Source: an uncultured Parabacteroides sp. | GTDB lineage: Bacteria > Bacteroidota > Bacteroidia > Bacteroidales > Tannerellaceae | NCBI GenBank assembly: GCA_944325345.1 | Contig: CALUZV010000028.1 | Location: forward strand, 1 to 44,255 | Length of the DNA: 44,255 nt | Reading direction: 5' to 3' | Shown: positions 33,803-43,437 of the stretch, in pieces | Layout: the number at the start of each line of letters is the position of its first letter | How positions within the stretch are numbered: position 1 is the stretch's first letter | The notes under the pieces: model-generated | Seen by the model: only the letters and a program-made list of their open reading frames with translations | Told to the model about the DNA's origin: nothing | The model's database searches: none | Program-made: the position numbers and the translations under genes

Positions 33803-35068
33803 ATGAAAGCATTTAAACATTCCCTCCTCGGAATCCTCGGCCTCTGCCTCGCAGGATTCAGCCCCGCTGCCGCTCAGGACAGCCCGGCCCCCGACGACTA
33901 CCTGACGATTTCCGGGATTGTGCGCGACATCGAGACCCAGCAAGAGCTCGCCTACGCCACCATCTCCGTCCCCGACAACGCCACCGGCACCGTCGCCAAC
34001 AAAGACGGCGAGTTCTCCTTCAAACTCAAGGAACCGGTCCGCGCCGACGAGGAAATCGAAGTCTCCTACCTCGGCTACCACAGCGTGAAGTTCAAAGTCG
34101 GCGAAAAAGACGACAAAAAGAAGAAGGTCATCCTCATGACTCCCTACGTGAACCAGCTCAGCGAGGTCGTCATCTACGCCCGCGACCCCCTCAAGCTGGT
34201 CGAAGAGGCTATCAAGAAGATACCCGAAAATTACGACCCCAACCAGAGCCTCCTCACCGGCTTCTACCGCGAGACGGCCCAGAAGCGCCGGCGTTTCATC
34301 AACATCTCCGAGGCCATCGTCCGTGTCTCCAAGACGCCCTACGACGAATCGGTCAATCGCGACCGCGTCCAAATCCTCAAGGGCCGCAAGATTGTCAGCC
34401 AAAAGGCCGGCGACACGCTCGCCATCAAACTCCTCGGCGGTCCGAACGCCTCGATTTACCTCGACGTGGTGAAGAACGCCGATTTGCTGCTCGACAAGGA
34501 GATGCTTCCCTGCTATAAATTCACGATGGAGGAATCGGCCGTCATCGACGAACGCCCGCAGTACGTCGTCAGTTTCGAGCCGCAGCTCATCCTGCCCTAC
34601 GCCCTCTATCGCGGCAAGTTATACATCGACATGGAGCGCCTCTCCTTCACCCGCGCCGAGTTCGCGCTCGACATGAGCGACCCCGCCAAGGCGACGCAAG
34701 TCATCCTCCGCAAGAAGCCCTTCGGCCTGCGCTTCAAGCCGCAAGAAGTTTCCTATCAGGTGAACTACGTCGAGCGCGACGGCAAGAGCTACCTGAGCTA
34801 CGTCCGCAACCTCTTCCGCTTCAAGTGCGACTGGAAGCGCCGCCTCTTCTCGACGGGCTATACGGTCCTCTCCGAGGTCGTTATCACCGACGGGCGGAAA
34901 GGAACGCCCGACGACATCCCGCGCCGCCTCGCCTTCAAGCAGAGCCAGTGCCTCTCGGACGATGTAACCTACTTCACCGACGCCGATTTCTGGGAGAGCT
35001 ACAACATCATCGAGCCGGACGAATCGCTCGAAAAGGCGGTAAAGAAGCTCCGCAAGGGCTACAAGTAA
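33803..35068 (+). CDS. Secreted CarboxypepD_reg-like domain protein
   Basis: A 421-residue exported protein. The signal peptide ends SPAAAQ. Residues about 33-110 form a carboxypeptidase-regulatory-like beta sandwich (LTISGIVRDIETQQELAYAT, EIEVSYLGYHSVKFKV). A longer domain follows, with YARDPLKLVEEAIKKIPENY and LLTGFYRETAQKR, typical of Bacteroidota envelope proteins of this architecture. There is no TonB-dependent barrel or sorting domain at the C-terminus. It probably acts in the periplasm or outer membrane; the function is unknown. Palindromic array G begins a few bases after its stop. Confidence 0.75.
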   Translation: MKAFKHSLLGILGLCLAGFSPAAAQDSPAPDDYLTISGIVRDIETQQELAYATISVPDNATGTVANKDGEFSFKLKEPVRADEEIEVSYLGYHSVKFKVGEKDDKKKKVILMTPYVNQLSEVVIYARDPLKLVEEAIKKIPENYDPNQSLLTGFYRETAQKRRRFINISEAIVRVSKTPYDESVNRDRVQILKGRKIVSQKAGDTLAIKLLGGPNASIYLDVVKNADLLLDKEMLPCYKFTMEESAVIDERPQYVVSFEPQLILPYALYRGKLYIDMERLSFTRAEFALDMSDPAKATQVILRKKPFGLRFKPQEVSYQVNYVERDGKSYLSYVRNLFRFKCDWKRRLFSTGYTVLSEVVITDGRKGTPDDIPRRLAFKQSQCLSDDVTYFTDADFWESYNIIEPDESLEKAVKKLRKGYK

Positions 35069-35074
35069 GCGTTT

Positions 35075-35390
35075 ACGGTCGTTTTCGGTCTTTTGCAACG
35101 GTGCAAAATGCTGTTTACGGCCGTTTCCGGCTTTTGCAGCGTTGCAAAATGGCGTTTACGGCCGTTTTAGGCATTTGCAGCGTTGCAAAATGGTTTTTAC
35201 GGCCGTTTCCGGCTTTTGCAACGGTGCAAAATGGTTTTTACGGCCGTTTTCGGCATTTTGCAGCGATGCAAAAGGGTGTTACGGCCGTTTTTGGCATTTT
35301 GCAACGTTGCAAAATGGTTTTTACGGCCGTTTCCGGCATTTTGCAACGTTGCAAAATGGTGTTTACGCCCGTTTCCGGCATTTTTCGGGG
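35075..35390. repeat. Palindromic tandem array G, 41-42-bp unit
   Basis: TTTTGCA cores start at 35091, 35132, 35173, 35214, 35256, 35297 and 35339 (spacing 41, 41, 41, 42, 41, 42). Each unit has TTTTGCAacgTTGCAAAA-type palindromes and an ACGGCCGT palindrome about half a unit away. It begins right after one gene and ends about 60 bp before the next. Overlapping open frames within it are artefacts of the repeat. Confidence 0.92.
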
Positions 35391-35421
35391 GAAGGGGAGG
35401 CCGCCTTTCCGGAAAATTCCC

Positions 35422-35429
35422 TATCTTCG
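35422..35429 (+). promoter_or_regulatory. Probable -7 promoter box of the methyltransferase gene
   Basis: TATCTTCG differs from TAnnTTTG at one base and lies 23 bp before the ATG at 35453, at the downstream edge of array G. Confidence 0.35.
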
Positions 35430-35452
35430 CCGTCCAAAAGACGCAAAAGGAC

Positions 35453-36211
35453 ATGATACAATTATTGAAAAAGACCAAAGACGTGATATTGTTCTACCGC
35501 TTCCTGCGTTTCCGCAAGGGCTTCGGGGTGCATTCTCCCTTCGCTTTCAATTTGATAACAAACGTGATAGACGAGAAATGCGCATATTATGCCTACGACC
35601 GCATCGACATCGTGCGGCGGCAGCTGCTCCAGAACGGCGCGCCGCTGGGGACGACGGGGATGAGCGTCGGCCGGGCGACGGCACGCTACGGAATCCGGAA
35701 ATCGCACGGGCAATTGCTCTTCCGCCTGGCCAATTATTTCAAGCCGAAGCAAATCGTGCAGGTCGGGACGGGCATGGGACTATCGACGCTCTACCTGACG
35801 GGATATTCCGCTCATGTACAGTGTATATCCCTGGAAGAAGACCCCGCGAGGGCGGAGTGGGCGCGCTGGTGCCTCGAAAGGATGGGCAAGCGGCACGTCC
35901 GGGTCGAGCGCGGCGGCTACGAGAGCTTGTTGCCGAAGGCGCTGGCGCAATTTGAGGCGGTCGATTTCCTCTTTTTCAATGCGCCGGAGCGGGCGACGGA
36001 ATTGTATGGCATGTTCGAAAAGTGCGTCGAGCATATCCAGCCGGACACGGTGCTGGTCGTCGAGGGGCTGCGGGCGAGCCGGGCGATGCGGGACTTCTGG
36101 GAGCGGGTGAAGGCACATCCAGCCACAGTCCTCACCTTCGATTTGTATCACGTGGGGCTGGTCTTTTTCAACAAAAAGATGTATCGGAAAGATTATATAG
36201 TTTATTTTTAA
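35453..36211 (+). CDS. Class I SAM-dependent methyltransferase-like protein
   Basis: A 252-residue cytoplasmic protein. The SAM-binding motif is QIVQVGTGMGLSTLYLTGY at about residues 101-119, with an acidic residue after the second strand (CISLEEDPARAEWAR) and AVDFLFFNAPE as motif IV. It resembles the O-methyltransferase group (class I fold). The ATG at 35453 was chosen because further upstream the frame runs through the palindromic array. The substrate is unknown. It is 10 bp upstream of the adenosyltransferase gene. Confidence 0.7.
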   Translation: MIQLLKKTKDVILFYRFLRFRKGFGVHSPFAFNLITNVIDEKCAYYAYDRIDIVRRQLLQNGAPLGTTGMSVGRATARYGIRKSHGQLLFRLANYFKPKQIVQVGTGMGLSTLYLTGYSAHVQCISLEEDPARAEWARWCLERMGKRHVRVERGGYESLLPKALAQFEAVDFLFFNAPERATELYGMFEKCVEHIQPDTVLVVEGLRASRAMRDFWERVKAHPATVLTFDLYHVGLVFFNKKMYRKDYIVYF

Positions 36212-36221
36212 ATAGAAAGAG

Positions 36222-36785
36222 ATGAAAAAGAGTACGATTTATACGGGGACGGGCGACCGGGGCACCACGTCGCTGGTCGGAGGCCAGCGGGTGTCGAAAG
36301 CGCACCAGCGGATAGAGAGTTACGGGACAATCGACGAGCTGAATTCGTTTATCGGCCTGCTGATAACCTCGTTGGACGACGAGGCAGACCGCGACTTCCT
36401 GCTCTTCGTCCAGCACAAACTGTTCACCATCGGTTCCTACCTGGCCACCGACCAGGAGACGACGGAGCTGAAAATTGAGAGCCGGGTAACGCCCGAGAGC
36501 ATCGAGAAAATCGAACGCGAGATAGACCGGCTCGACAACGAATTGCCGAAGATGAAGCGGTTCGTCCTGCCGGGCGGGTGCCGTTCGGCGTCGTTGGCTC
36601 ATGTCTGCCGGACGGTCTGCCGGCGGGCGGAGCGGCAGATCTATCGCTTGGCGGGGGAAAGTCCCGTCGAAGAGCCGGTGCTGGTGTTCATCAACAGACT
36701 GTCTGATTATCTGTTTGTTCTCGCTCGCAAAGAATGTATCCGGAACAATGGGGAAGAAATAATTTGGGATTATAGTTGTATCTAA
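36222..36785 (+). CDS. Cob(I)alamin adenosyltransferase, PduO type
   Basis: A 187-residue enzyme that adenosylates reduced corrinoids to make adenosylcobalamin. The N-terminus [20 protein letters not shown] and [15 protein letters not shown], and the C-terminal [20 protein letters not shown] with RRAER, are classical PduO/CobO-like motifs including the ATP-binding region. Length is typical. It is close behind the methyltransferase gene. Confidence 0.92.
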   Translation: MKKSTIYTGTGDRGTTSLVGGQRVSKAHQRIESYGTIDELNSFIGLLITSLDDEADRDFLLFVQHKLFTIGSYLATDQETTELKIESRVTPESIEKIEREIDRLDNELPKMKRFVLPGGCRSASLAHVCRTVCRRAERQIYRLAGESPVEEPVLVFINRLSDYLFVLARKECIRNNGEEIIWDYSCI

Positions 36786-36806
36786 GAAATAAAGTTCTAT
36801 TTTTGC
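36776..36806 (+). promoter_or_regulatory. Promoter of the DUF2795 gene (-33 and -7)
   Basis: TTG at 36776-36778 is followed after 20 bp by TATTTTTG at 36799-36806, a good match to the Bacteroidota promoter layout. The start codon is 51 bp downstream. Confidence 0.6.
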
Positions 36807-36857
36807 GCCGAATTTGAGAACCAGACTGGTATTTCAGTCATTTAATACTAAAAGAAT

Positions 36858-37079
36858 ATGTATTGGACATTGGAATTAGCGTCGAAACTGGAAGATGCCC
36901 CTTGGCCTGCGACGAAAGATGAGCTGATCGACTATGCGCAACGTTCAGGAGCGCCGTTGGAAGTCATTGAGAACTTGCAGGAGATGGAAGATGAAGGCGA
37001 GATATATGAATGCATGGAAGATATTTGGCCGGATTATCCCAGCAAGGAGGATTTCTTTTTCAATGAAGACGAGTATTGA
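36858..37079 (+). CDS. DUF2795 small protein
   Basis: A 73-residue acidic protein matching DUF2795: MYWTLELASKLEDAPWPATK opens the domain, and LIDYAQRSGAPLEVIENLQE is the characteristic helical core. The C-terminus ends in an acidic, aromatic tail (DFFFNEDEY). The function is unknown; the family is small, widespread and highly expressed in some Bacteroidota. It has its own promoter and is followed by a hairpin. Confidence 0.85.
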   Translation: MYWTLELASKLEDAPWPATKDELIDYAQRSGAPLEVIENLQEMEDEGEIYECMEDIWPDYPSKEDFFFNEDEY

Positions 37080-37098
37080 TTCGAAGCTCTTATGAAGA

Positions 37099-37141
37099 TA
37101 GGCACGGATTCCGCGGAAGTATGCAGTGTAATCCGTGCCTA
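37099..37141 (+). terminator. Hairpin after the DUF2795 gene
   Basis: A perfect 12-bp stem, TAGGCACGGATT (37099-37110) with AATCCGTGCCTA (37130-37141), but only ATCTTATTT after it. It is probably a weak terminator or 3'-end stabiliser between DUF2795 and the T9SS operon. Confidence 0.55.
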
Positions 37142-37209
37142 ATCTTATTTCGGGGCGGATGCAATACTTCGGGGCATTGCCCGTTATAAAAAAGAAATTG
37201 CCTAAGTGG

Positions 37210-38166
37210 ATGAAGAAGAAGATAAGCTGTTTGATTGTAATCATGGTGGTCTTGTTGGGCTGTGCCGGAAAGGTTCGGGCCCAGCACGATGCGGCGTTGA
37301 GCCATTATTTCATGGCGACAAGCTATTACAATCCGGCGGCGGCGGGCTCGACGGAAGATTTGCGGATGGTGGCCCTCTATAACCAGATGTGGGTAGGCTG
37401 GCCGAGGGCTTCTCGAACCGTATTTGTGAATGCTGATATGCCTTTGAAGATAAAGAAGACGCAGCATGGCGTCGGGCTGGCAATCTCCTACAATGGTGAA
37501 GGTCTGTCGCAATACATCCGGGTCGGCGCGCAGTATGCCTACAAGCAGAAGCTCTTCGGCGGAGTCTTGAGCGGCGGCGTGCAGATAGCGTTGTTGAACC
37601 AAGTGTTCCAAGCGGATAGTATCTATATCCCGCAGAGCGACTACCATCAGCAGGTCGATGAAGCCTTCCCGACGACGAATGCGCAGGCGATGGCGCTGGA
37701 TATCAACGTAGGGCTCTTCTATACACATAAGCAGTTTTATGCCGGCGTCGGCTATACCCATATCACGAACCCGACACTCCAGTTGGAGGAGACGGTTTAT
37801 ACGTGGATAGGAAGTTTGATAAATTTTATGGCCGGATACAATATTCCGTTACGGAACCCGTTATATGAATTGCAGCCGTCTGTATTTTTCCTTACAGACA
37901 TGACGAACTTCCATACGGATATAACGGCGAGGCTGGAATATAACAAGATGTTCAACGGAGGAATCGCTTGGCGCGTGAACGAGTCGGTCGGCCTCTTGTT
38001 GGGCGCGAAATTGGGGAGGTTTCAGGTCGGTTATGCTTATAGCTATCCGACAACGGCGGTCCGGAAGGCAACGACAGGGAATCACGAGATTGTCGTACAG
38101 TATCGTTTGAAACTGAACAAGACAAAGTCAGGAAAGAATAAGCATAAAAGCGTACGTATATTATAG
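37210..38166 (+). CDS. porP: PorP/SprF-family T9SS outer-membrane protein
   Basis: A 318-residue beta-barrel-type protein with signal peptide KKKISCLIVIMVVLLGCAG ending VRAQ. It shows the family opening HYFMATSYYNPAAAGSTEDL and QMWVGWPRASRTVFVNADMP, then alternating strands typical of PorP/SprF. These proteins help export or anchor T9SS cargo and often precede gldK. The ATG at 37210 directly opens the signal peptide. gldK begins 5 bp after its stop. Confidence 0.88.
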   Translation: MKKKISCLIVIMVVLLGCAGKVRAQHDAALSHYFMATSYYNPAAAGSTEDLRMVALYNQMWVGWPRASRTVFVNADMPLKIKKTQHGVGLAISYNGEGLSQYIRVGAQYAYKQKLFGGVLSGGVQIALLNQVFQADSIYIPQSDYHQQVDEAFPTTNAQAMALDINVGLFYTHKQFYAGVGYTHITNPTLQLEETVYTWIGSLINFMAGYNIPLRNPLYELQPSVFFLTDMTNFHTDITARLEYNKMFNGGIAWRVNESVGLLLGAKLGRFQVGYAYSYPTTAVRKATTGNHEIVVQYRLKLNKTKSGKNKHKSVRIL

Positions 38167-38171
38167 GATAT

Positions 38172-39599
38172 ATGAAAAAAGTATTGATAGTACTTATCAC
38201 AGTAGCTTCGCTGCTGACTTCGTGCGGGAAATCCTTTTCCGGAGGCGGGGGCGAAGTCGTCGGAGTCCGGGGCATGGCATTCAATGAACCGGCACCATAC
38301 GGTATGGTGTTGGTAAAACGTGGTGCTTTTGATATGGGGCCGTCGGACAAGGATTCTATTTGGGGGATAGCCCCGGAGACAAAAGGAATATCCGTGGATG
38401 CCTTTTGGATGGACGAGACGGAAATAACAAATGCGAAATATAGGCAGTTCGTTTATTGGGTGCGCGATTCCATCATCCGCGAACGCTTGGCCGACCCGGC
38501 CTATGGCGGAAATGATTTGTTTAAAATCACGGAAGATAAGTATGGCGAACCCGTTACTCCGCATCTGGATTGGAGCCGTCCGATACCTTGGAAACGCGCC
38601 AATGAAGATGAAATACGGGCAATCGAAAGCGTATATTATACGAATCCGGTAACAGGCGAGAAACAACTCGATGCAAAGCAGATGGTTTATAAATATGAAT
38701 GGTATGATTATACGACAGCCGCTTTGCGTAAATATCGGCTTGACCCGAGAGACCGGGTGCGCAATACCGATATTCAGGTAGATCCCAATGAGGTGGTGAT
38801 GATATCGAAAGATACGGCCTATATCGACGATAATGGCGAGATTGTGAATGAAACTATCACGCGTCCGCTCAGTGGCCCGTGGGATTTCCTTCATACCCGT
38901 ATCGTGAATATATATCCGGACGAATCCTGCTGGGTAAACGATTTTAATAATGCGTATAATGAACCTTATATGCGGATGTATTTCAGCCATCCGGGGTATG
39001 ATGATTATCCAGTAGTCGGCGTATCGTGGGAAATGGCGATGGCATTCTGCGTTTGGCGTACCAATTTATATAAGCAATCGCTTACATTGCCGGCAGGACA
39101 AGTCATCGAGCCGTTCCGTTTGCCTACAGAAGGGGAATGGGAATATGCCGCTCGTACGGGTAAGAACGAAAATAAGTATCCGTGGGGCGGAGATAATCTG
39201 AAGAATGAAAAGGATTGTTTCTTAGGCAACTTTAAGCCTGGAAAAGGTAATTATACGGAAGATGGTCATTTGATTACTTCGCGTGTAGCTTCTTTTGCAG
39301 CCAACGATTTCGGGCTGTATGATATGGCCGGAAATGTTTCCGAATGGACTTCGACGGCTTATTCGGAATCTGGTCCGAGCCAAATGAGCGACATGAATCC
39401 GGAGTTGCGTTATAATGCGGCGAAGGAAGACCCGTATGCGATGAAGAAGAAAGTAGTTCGCGGTGGCTCGTGGAAAGATGTTGCACAATTTATCCGCTCT
39501 GATATGCGTTCGTTCGAATATCAGAATGAGACAAGGTCTTATATCGGATTCCGTTGTGTTCGGACGCAAATAGGATTTTCAAAAGGGAAAAATAAATAA
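38172..39599 (+). CDS. gldK: T9SS lipoprotein GldK/PorK (FGE-sulfatase fold)
   Basis: A 475-residue outer-membrane lipoprotein. The signal ends SLLTSCGKSF. The body is a formylglycine-generating-enzyme-like domain: GMVLVKRGAFDMGP, DAFWMDETEITNAKYRQFVY, PVVGVSWEMAMAFCVWR, LPTEGEWEYAARTG, YDMAGNVSEWTS and VRGGSWKD. GldK lacks enzyme activity in known systems and forms a periplasmic ring with GldN under the outer membrane. It has the usual size and gene order. Confidence 0.95.
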   Translation: MKKVLIVLITVASLLTSCGKSFSGGGGEVVGVRGMAFNEPAPYGMVLVKRGAFDMGPSDKDSIWGIAPETKGISVDAFWMDETEITNAKYRQFVYWVRDSIIRERLADPAYGGNDLFKITEDKYGEPVTPHLDWSRPIPWKRANEDEIRAIESVYYTNPVTGEKQLDAKQMVYKYEWYDYTTAALRKYRLDPRDRVRNTDIQVDPNEVVMISKDTAYIDDNGEIVNETITRPLSGPWDFLHTRIVNIYPDESCWVNDFNNAYNEPYMRMYFSHPGYDDYPVVGVSWEMAMAFCVWRTNLYKQSLTLPAGQVIEPFRLPTEGEWEYAARTGKNENKYPWGGDNLKNEKDCFLGNFKPGKGNYTEDGHLITSRVASFAANDFGLYDMAGNVSEWTSTAYSESGPSQMSDMNPELRYNAAKEDPYAMKKKVVRGGSWKDVAQFIRSDMRSFEYQNETRSYIGFRCVRTQIGFSKGKNK

Positions 39600-39604
39600 G
39601 GTAT

Positions 39605-40624
39605 ATGGGAAAATATAGAAGATATAAGAACATAGTGGAAATGTTCCTCTCCAGCGAGAAGGGGAAGCGCGTGTTGAATTTCTGCTATAGTTGGGGCGCC
39701 TCTATCGTTATCTTGGGTGCATTGTTCAAGTTGTTGCATTTACCGTATGCAAACCAGATATTGTTTGTGGCTATGATTACGGAAGCAGCAGTGTTCTTTA
39801 TTTCGGCTTTTGAGCGGCCGAATGACGAGTATCATTGGGAGGATGTTTTCCCTATATTGAAATCGAAGAACCCGCTTGACAGACCTAAGTTTGAGCAAGG
39901 CGAAAAGGGTGTTTCTGGTATGCAAACAGGGATTATAGGTATGCAAGGAGGGATAGTAACCGGTGCGAGTGTACCTAATAATACTGTTGCTGGGGCACAA
40001 GCAGCTGCTTCGTTAGGTCTTGATGTAACCGAGGAAGATGCCAAGAACTTGTCTGATAGTATTAAGAAGTTGAGTGGTGCTGCCGAACAAATTTCCAAGA
40101 TGGCTGAATTAACGGAGGTTACACAGAAGTACCTCGACCAACTTTCTTCGATGTCTGAACAGATGGAACGCTTTAGTCAGGTAACAGGTTCCTTAACGCA
40201 TGCTTCGGATACGTTGCTGAATGCTTACCAGAGTATTACGGATAACTCGGATGGAATTACGCGTAACTCCGCAGGTTATGTTCAGCAAATGGAAGCTTTG
40301 AACCAGAATGTCTCTAGTTTGAATTCGATTTATGAGGCTCAATTAAAGAGCATCAGTATGCAAATCGAACAGATTGAACAAATCAATGCCGGTCTGAATC
40401 GTATAAAGGAAATGTATAATAATTCGGTCGTTGATAGTTCTGTATTCCGGAGTGAAACAGAGAAGATGACTCAGCAATTGATGCAATTGAATCAGGTTTA
40501 TAGCCGTTTGTTACAAGCAATGACTATCAATATGAATACTCCGCAGCAACCGACTTATCAGCAACCTTATCAACAAGGACCGATGTATGGGCAGCAGCCG
40601 ATGTATCAGCAGCCTTATAAATGA
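39605..40624 (+). CDS. gldL: T9SS motor protein GldL/PorL
   Basis: A 339-residue inner-membrane protein. Two helices near the N-terminus (FCYSWGASIVILGALFKLLH and NQILFVAMITEAAVFFISAF) form the proton-channel hairpin, with the conserved Glu in ITEAAVF and Lys in LFKLLH. A cytoplasmic coiled-coil domain follows (SIKKLSGAAEQISKMAELTE). The last 25 residues are Gln/Pro/Tyr-rich (QQPYQQGPMYGQQPMYQQ). With GldM it forms the rotary motor that energises the T9SS. Confidence 0.95.
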   Translation: MGKYRRYKNIVEMFLSSEKGKRVLNFCYSWGASIVILGALFKLLHLPYANQILFVAMITEAAVFFISAFERPNDEYHWEDVFPILKSKNPLDRPKFEQGEKGVSGMQTGIIGMQGGIVTGASVPNNTVAGAQAAASLGLDVTEEDAKNLSDSIKKLSGAAEQISKMAELTEVTQKYLDQLSSMSEQMERFSQVTGSLTHASDTLLNAYQSITDNSDGITRNSAGYVQQMEALNQNVSSLNSIYEAQLKSISMQIEQIEQINAGLNRIKEMYNNSVVDSSVFRSETEKMTQQLMQLNQVYSRLLQAMTINMNTPQQPTYQQPYQQGPMYGQQPMYQQPYK

Positions 40625-40676
40625 ATGAGCGTATGATGATTTTCATTTTATGCTTTTAATAGTTAAAGGATAGAAT

Positions 40677-42248
40677 ATGGCAGGACTCGCAAATAATCCT
40701 AATTCACCTCGTCAGAAAATGATTAATCTGATGTACTTGGTGTTCATCGCGATGATGGCGTTGAACGTCTCGACAGAAGTGCTTGACGGTTTTGAATTAG
40801 TGGAAGATAGTTTGCATACTTCGATTGATAATGCTTCCAAACGTAATGGTTTGGTGGCCGGGGAAATCGATGATTATTATCAAACGAACCCAGCCAAAGT
40901 ACAGGAATGGTACTTGAAGAAGAATGAGGTGAAACAAAAGTCTGATTCTTTATATAATTATATACAGGAACTTAAAGCACGTATTGCCATCGTTGCGGAT
41001 GGAAAAGATGCGGATATATATAATATAGAACATAAGGATGATTTGGAAGCTGCGGCTCGTGTGATGCTTGCTCCTGTAACGGGTGAAGGTGCAAAGTTGC
41101 GTGAAGCGGTGGATCATTACCGGACGTTTATGGCCGAGTTGGTGCAAGATACGGCTAAAACTCGAATCATAGAAACGGCTCTTTCGACGGCTCCCCCTAA
41201 ACAAGCGATGCGGATAGGCAAGCGTCAGTGGGAGGATGCCTTATTCGAAAATATGCCTGTGGCTGCGGCAATTACTTTGCTGACAAAACTGCAAAGCGAT
41301 ATTCGTTATGCCGAGGGCGAGGTCTTGTCAAATCTTTTGAGCAGTGTCGATGTCGGTGATTATCGAGTTAATCAGATTACGGCCCAAGTGATTCCGGAAA
41401 GCCAGAATATCATGAAGGGCGGACAGTATCGTGCCAATATCGTTTTGTCTGCCGTGGATTCAACTAAGCGCCCTTCTATTTTTGTCAATGGGAAAGAACT
41501 CCCGAGTGAAAACGAAGGTGTGTTTACGGCTACGGCGAATTCCACAGGTTCGTTCCCTGTCGAGGGTTTCATTCAGATGCCGAACAGCGAAGGGACAATG
41601 GTGCGTTATCCCTTCAAAAGCGAATATTTTGTAACGGATCCGATAGCTACAGTCGCTCCGACATTGATGAATGTTTTGTATGCAGGTATTGCGAATCCTA
41701 TCAGCATCGCCGTGCCTGGTGTGGCTGGAAGTAATATAACGGCTACTATGACAAATGGTTCTTTGACGCGCAAGGGTAATGTTTGGGAAGCCCGGCCAAC
41801 TACGGTAGGGACAGATGCAATTATATCTGTGCGTGCCAAAATGCCCAATGGGCGCATCGTGGAAATGGCTAAGACTTCGTTCCGTGTCCGTGCATTGCCG
41901 GATCCGATGCCTTATATCGAATATAAGGATGTGAATGGAAATGTGAAGAAATTCCGGGGTGGAAAGATCTCCAAGCGGGATTTGGTTGGCGCGGATGGTA
42001 TTATGGCCGCGATTGATGATGATTTGTTGAATGTTCCTTTTACAGTTTTGAGTTTTGAATTGACCTTCTTTGATTCGATGGGAAATGTTATCCCGGAAGT
42101 TGCTCGCGGACGGGAATTCTCGCAGCGGCAAAAGGATTATATCCGGCGTTTGGCTCGAGGGAAGCGTTTTTACATTACTCGGGTTTTAGTGAAAGGCCCG
42201 GATGGAAAGGAACGGACGATTTCTCCGATAGAAGTAATAGTAAACTAA
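40677..42248 (+). CDS. gldM: T9SS motor protein GldM/PorM
   Basis: A 523-residue protein with a single N-terminal membrane helix ([20 protein letters not shown], with the conserved acidic residues of the motor) and a long periplasmic part of four beta-rich domains (for example [15 protein letters not shown] and [17 protein letters not shown]). It would reach from GldL to the GldK/GldN ring. Length and order match other systems. A 52-bp gap separates it from gldL. Confidence 0.95.
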   Translation: MAGLANNPNSPRQKMINLMYLVFIAMMALNVSTEVLDGFELVEDSLHTSIDNASKRNGLVAGEIDDYYQTNPAKVQEWYLKKNEVKQKSDSLYNYIQELKARIAIVADGKDADIYNIEHKDDLEAAARVMLAPVTGEGAKLREAVDHYRTFMAELVQDTAKTRIIETALSTAPPKQAMRIGKRQWEDALFENMPVAAAITLLTKLQSDIRYAEGEVLSNLLSSVDVGDYRVNQITAQVIPESQNIMKGGQYRANIVLSAVDSTKRPSIFVNGKELPSENEGVFTATANSTGSFPVEGFIQMPNSEGTMVRYPFKSEYFVTDPIATVAPTLMNVLYAGIANPISIAVPGVAGSNITATMTNGSLTRKGNVWEARPTTVGTDAIISVRAKMPNGRIVEMAKTSFRVRALPDPMPYIEYKDVNGNVKKFRGGKISKRDLVGADGIMAAIDDDLLNVPFTVLSFELTFFDSMGNVIPEVARGREFSQRQKDYIRRLARGKRFYITRVLVKGPDGKERTISPIEVIVN

Positions 42249-42261
42249 GTTGCAATTTAAT

Positions 42262-43338
42262 ATGAAACGTTTTCATTACATAGTATCTCTGATTACGGCT
42301 CTTTTGACAATCATGCCCGTAGGTGCACAGGAAGATGATACGGCGAATCAACAGAATCGTCGGCGTACTCCCGTAGCTAGCAGGGGCGAGCGGCAGCAGG
42401 CGGAGGCTGAAGACAATATGCCGGAACTGACTATTCGGGCCCAGGATTTGAACGAACGCATGGGACAGGATGTTAGCAATGCGCGTTGGATGCGTGTGAT
42501 TTATCGCCAAGTTGATCTGACGAAAGAGAAGAATGCTCCGCTGTATTATCCTACTCAGCCTATGAATGGGCAAATGAACTTATTTTCCACGATATTTCAG
42601 TTGATTTGCGAAGATAAGCTGACGGTCTATGAATATCTTGATGGTTATGAGGATTTCAGCGATGCTCATAAGGTCGCTTTGAAGGATATGCTCGACCGTT
42701 TCCATATTTTTTATGAGGAAGTTCCGGGCAAGGGCAACCAGCCGGCATCTTTTATCGTGAACGAAAGTGATGTCCCTTCTGCCGACGTGCGCTCTTATTA
42801 TATAAAGGAAGCGTGGTATTTTGACCAGCAAAATTCGGTTTTCGATGTCAAGACACTTGCCATTTGTCCTATTTTGACAGATAACGGGGACATTGGCGAG
42901 ACGACGATGGGTATGTTTTGGATTCCTTACGAGTCTCTTCGCCCGTACATCCGGAATACGTATATTATGACCTCGAACACGAATAACGTGATGACCTTCA
43001 CGTACGACGATTACTTCCGTCGGAGGATGTTTGAAGGGGATATCATCAAGACGCAAAACCTGCTGAACCAGCCTTTGCAGGCATATTGCCCGACACCGGA
43101 TTCGTTGAAGAAAGAACAGCAAAAGATAGAAAATCAATTAGCTTCTTTCGAAAAATCACTTTGGTTGCAGCCTGATACGACTCAAGCCTTGGCTGCCGAC
43201 AGCAAGGATGCCAAGAAAGCTGCCAAGGCTTCGGCCCGGGCCGCAAAAACAAAGGAGAAAGAAGCCAAGGTGAAAGCACCGAAGGCGGCGAAACCAGCCA
43301 AGACAACTCCGACGAGGTCGGTTCGTAGAAGACGTTAA
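42262..43338 (+). CDS. gldN: T9SS periplasmic ring protein GldN/PorN
   Basis: A 358-residue periplasmic protein with signal peptide MKRFHYIVSLITALLTIMPV ending VGAQ. Conserved GldN stretches include ARWMRVIYRQVDLTKEKNAP, LYYPTQPMNGQMNLF and ICPILTDNGD. The C-terminus is a Lys/Ala-rich tail. It forms the ring with GldK. The ATG at 42262 is preferred to a TTG at 42250. It is the last gene of the operon, followed by a strong terminator. Confidence 0.95.
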   Translation: MKRFHYIVSLITALLTIMPVGAQEDDTANQQNRRRTPVASRGERQQAEAEDNMPELTIRAQDLNERMGQDVSNARWMRVIYRQVDLTKEKNAPLYYPTQPMNGQMNLFSTIFQLICEDKLTVYEYLDGYEDFSDAHKVALKDMLDRFHIFYEEVPGKGNQPASFIVNESDVPSADVRSYYIKEAWYFDQQNSVFDVKTLAICPILTDNGDIGETTMGMFWIPYESLRPYIRNTYIMTSNTNNVMTFTYDDYFRRRMFEGDIIKTQNLLNQPLQAYCPTPDSLKKEQQKIENQLASFEKSLWLQPDTTQALAADSKDAKKAAKASARAAKTKEKEAKVKAPKAAKPAKTTPTRSVRRRR

Positions 43339-43359
43339 ATTGGGGATCAGAGTATAATC

Positions 43360-43396
43360 AAAAACTCGGCTGTTGTTGCAATAGTCGAGTTTTTTT
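43360..43396 (+). terminator. Rho-independent terminator of the T9SS operon
   Basis: AAAAACTCG (43360-43368) pairs with CGAGTTTTT, with two further pairs inside after a mismatch, followed by more T (seven in all). It comes 20 bp after the gldN stop and before array H. Confidence 0.85.
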
Positions 43397-43437
43397 GTGC
43401 CTGTACTTCCCATAAAAGAAGATATCCAAATAGAATT

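Noticed and set aside
35142..35456. Open frames within array G
   Set aside because: They encode only the tandem repeat in different frames. The methyltransferase start at 35453 is preceded by a promoter-like box.
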